Shown here: positions 63,024 to 64,000 of the stretch, in pieces
Layout: each line of letters starts with the position of its first letter
Numbering within the stretch: position 1 is the first letter of the stretch
NCBI GenBank assembly: GCA_963719285.1
Contig: CAVRBO010000001.1
Span: forward strand, 1,240,001 to 1,304,000
Length of the DNA stretch: 64,000 bases
Source of the DNA: C-114 sp963719285
GTDB taxonomy: Bacteria > Chloroflexota > Limnocylindria > Limnocylindrales > CSP1-4
Reading direction: 5' to 3'
Made by a program: the position numbers and the translations under genes
Notes under the pieces: generated by a model
The model's input: the letters and a program-made list of their open reading frames with translations, nothing else
What the model was told of the DNA's origin: nothing
The model's database searches: none

Positions 63024-63671
63024 GTGATCGACCCGCAGGCCGCCCGTGACGCCCTCGTCGCCGCCGGCGCCCGGCTCGGTGCACGGGGCCTCATCGTCGC
63101 GGCGGAGGGAAACCTCTCGATCCGCCTCGGATCCACGATCCTCGTCACCCCGTCCGGCCGGCGCAAGGACGAGCTCGACCCCGACGCCATGGTCGAAGTC
63201 GATCTCGATCCGGCCGAGCCAGGGGCGGACCGGGACCTCGCCGACCAGGTCGGGCCCCGGCCGAGTTCGGACGTGGCGACCCACCGGGCGATCTACCGTG
63301 CCCGTCCGGACGTCGTGGCGATCGCCCATGCCCACGTCGCCGCCTCCCTGGCGCTCACGAGCGTGGGGTTGGCGCCGGACCCCGCGGACCTGCCCGAGAC
63401 CCAGCTGTTCCTGCCCCGCCTGCCCTTCCTGCCGTTCATGCCGATGGGCAGTGCCGCCCTGACCGCCGCGGTGGTCGCCGCGTTCACCGATCGTGGACCC
63501 ACGGGCGAGGAGCCGCTGCCCGGCGCCGTCCTGCTCGAGCGCCATGGCCCGATCGCGGTCGGGCCGGACATCGAGACGGCCGGCAACCGCCTGGAGCTGG
63601 TCGACCTGCTGTGCCGCGTCCGGATGAACGTCGTCCTGCTCCGGGCCGCGCTCCGGGAGGCCGGCGACTGA
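63024..63671 (+). CDS. class II aldolase/adducin-family protein
   Basis: 215 residues from GTG 63024, six bases after CATCAT. Zinc site: AEGNLSIR (substrate loop), HAHVAA (two His near 108-110) and ERHGPIAVG (third His near 180). The family includes L-fuculose-phosphate aldolase, ribulose-5-phosphate 4-epimerase and methylthioribulose-phosphate dehydratase. The exact substrate is not set; the aldolase Glu is not clearly placed. It precedes the aquaporin gene by 64 bp. Confidence 0.88.
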   Translation: MIDPQAARDALVAAGARLGARGLIVAAEGNLSIRLGSTILVTPSGRRKDELDPDAMVEVDLDPAEPGADRDLADQVGPRPSSDVATHRAIYRARPDVVAIAHAHVAASLALTSVGLAPDPADLPETQLFLPRLPFLPFMPMGSAALTAAVVAAFTDRGPTGEEPLPGAVLLERHGPIAVGPDIETAGNRLELVDLLCRVRMNVVLLRAALREAGD

Positions 63672-63735
63672 CCCTCCGGGGCGGCATACTGGCCCGGCGC
63701 GCACGCGCCTGGACGCGGGAGAGAGGAGTGACCGG

Positions 63736-64000
63736 ATGGACCGCAAACTGAGGGCAGCGCTCGTCGCCGAGGCCGTCGGAACGTGCCTGTTCTTCATCGT
63801 GGGTGCCGGCTCGATCGTGCTCGGGACGTACGCGCCTCCCGGTCCGGACCTCCTCGGCGTCGCACTCGCCCACGGTCTCATCCTCGCCGTGATGGTCTCG
63901 TCGCTCGGCGCCGTGTCGGGTGGCCACTTCAACCCGGCGGTCACCTTCGCGCTGTGGATCGGCGGCAAGATCGATCCGATGCGGGCCGTGCTTTACGTCG
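63736..64000 (+). CDS. aquaporin/MIP-family channel, cut off by window edge
   Basis: First 88 residues from ATG 63736, with GAGAGGAG upstream. Helix 1 (ALVAEAVGTCLFFIVGAGS) and the pore loop SGGHFNPAVTFALW with the first NPA motif are visible; the second half lies beyond the window. Members conduct water, glycerol or small solutes. The preceding class II aldolase may be cotranscribed. Confidence 0.9.
   Translation, partial: MDRKLRAALVAEAVGTCLFFIVGAGSIVLGTYAPPGPDLLGVALAHGLILAVMVSSLGAVSGGHFNPAVTFALWIGGKIDPMRAVLYV

Overview
The window is about 70% G+C and gene-dense, with genes on both strands. The contents (class II B12-dependent ribonucleotide reductase, CcsB-type cytochrome c maturation, PAC2-family protein, alpha/beta-hydrolase–LuxR fusion, many GAF/PAS and ABC-2 components, widespread leaderless start sites) fit an uncultured high-GC Chloroflexota (for example a Limnocylindria-like lineage) or, less likely, an actinobacterium. 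No rRNA, tRNA, phage, plasmid or CRISPR locus was seen. Five genes carry apparent single-base indels next to G/C runs, which suggests residual error in a metagenome or long-read assembly, though some may be real decay.

Layout. 1-8.4 kb: truncated leucyl aminopeptidase, a membrane-anchored unknown, adenosine deaminase, an ECF sigma / Asp-box sensor pair, a HAD phosphatase, a NYN/PIN-like protein and a zinc-ribbon membrane protein. 8.4-13.2 kb: CcsB, a lipoprotein and an ABC-2 (NatAB-like) exporter. 13.2-18.2 kb: a broken XRE-nuclease gene, then nrdJ with a promoter and a pair of NrdR-like boxes. 18.3-27.2 kb: LuxR-hydrolase, OsmC, aldo-keto reductase, class V aminotransferase, MFS, a 490-aa unknown, PPOX, thioredoxin and MOSC proteins. 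27.3-34 kb: two-gene efflux locus, RidA, haloalkane-dehalogenase-like protein, MerR-type HTH/cyclase fusion and VOC protein. 34-46 kb: PAC2, TerB, APH-like kinase, cupin, D-cysteine-desulfhydrase-like enzyme, a DUF2089-DUF4097-SHOCT operon, ACT protein, HhH-GPD glycosylase, a caspase-like secreted protein, GH18 protein and DEAD-box helicase. 46-64 kb: GNAT, ArsR-MFS operon, a three-gene signalling locus led by a 1513-aa histidine kinase, SpoIID, Tag glycosylase, a second ABC-2 exporter, XRE/TPR genes, class II aldolase and an aquaporin start.

The most unusual structure lies in the first 14 kb. Four copies of a 179-198 bp imperfect palindromic element (ends read GGCCAGATGCAA and its reverse complement) sit in intergenic or gene-end positions. 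Each abuts a short tandem array, and the arrays have unrelated units of 33-42 bp. I do not recognise this element family; it is the best candidate for something undescribed. A second genome-wide theme is start sites: 19 starts lie exactly 6 or 7 bases after an AnnnT-type -10 hexamer, the geometry of leaderless transcription. This decides several otherwise ambiguous starts.
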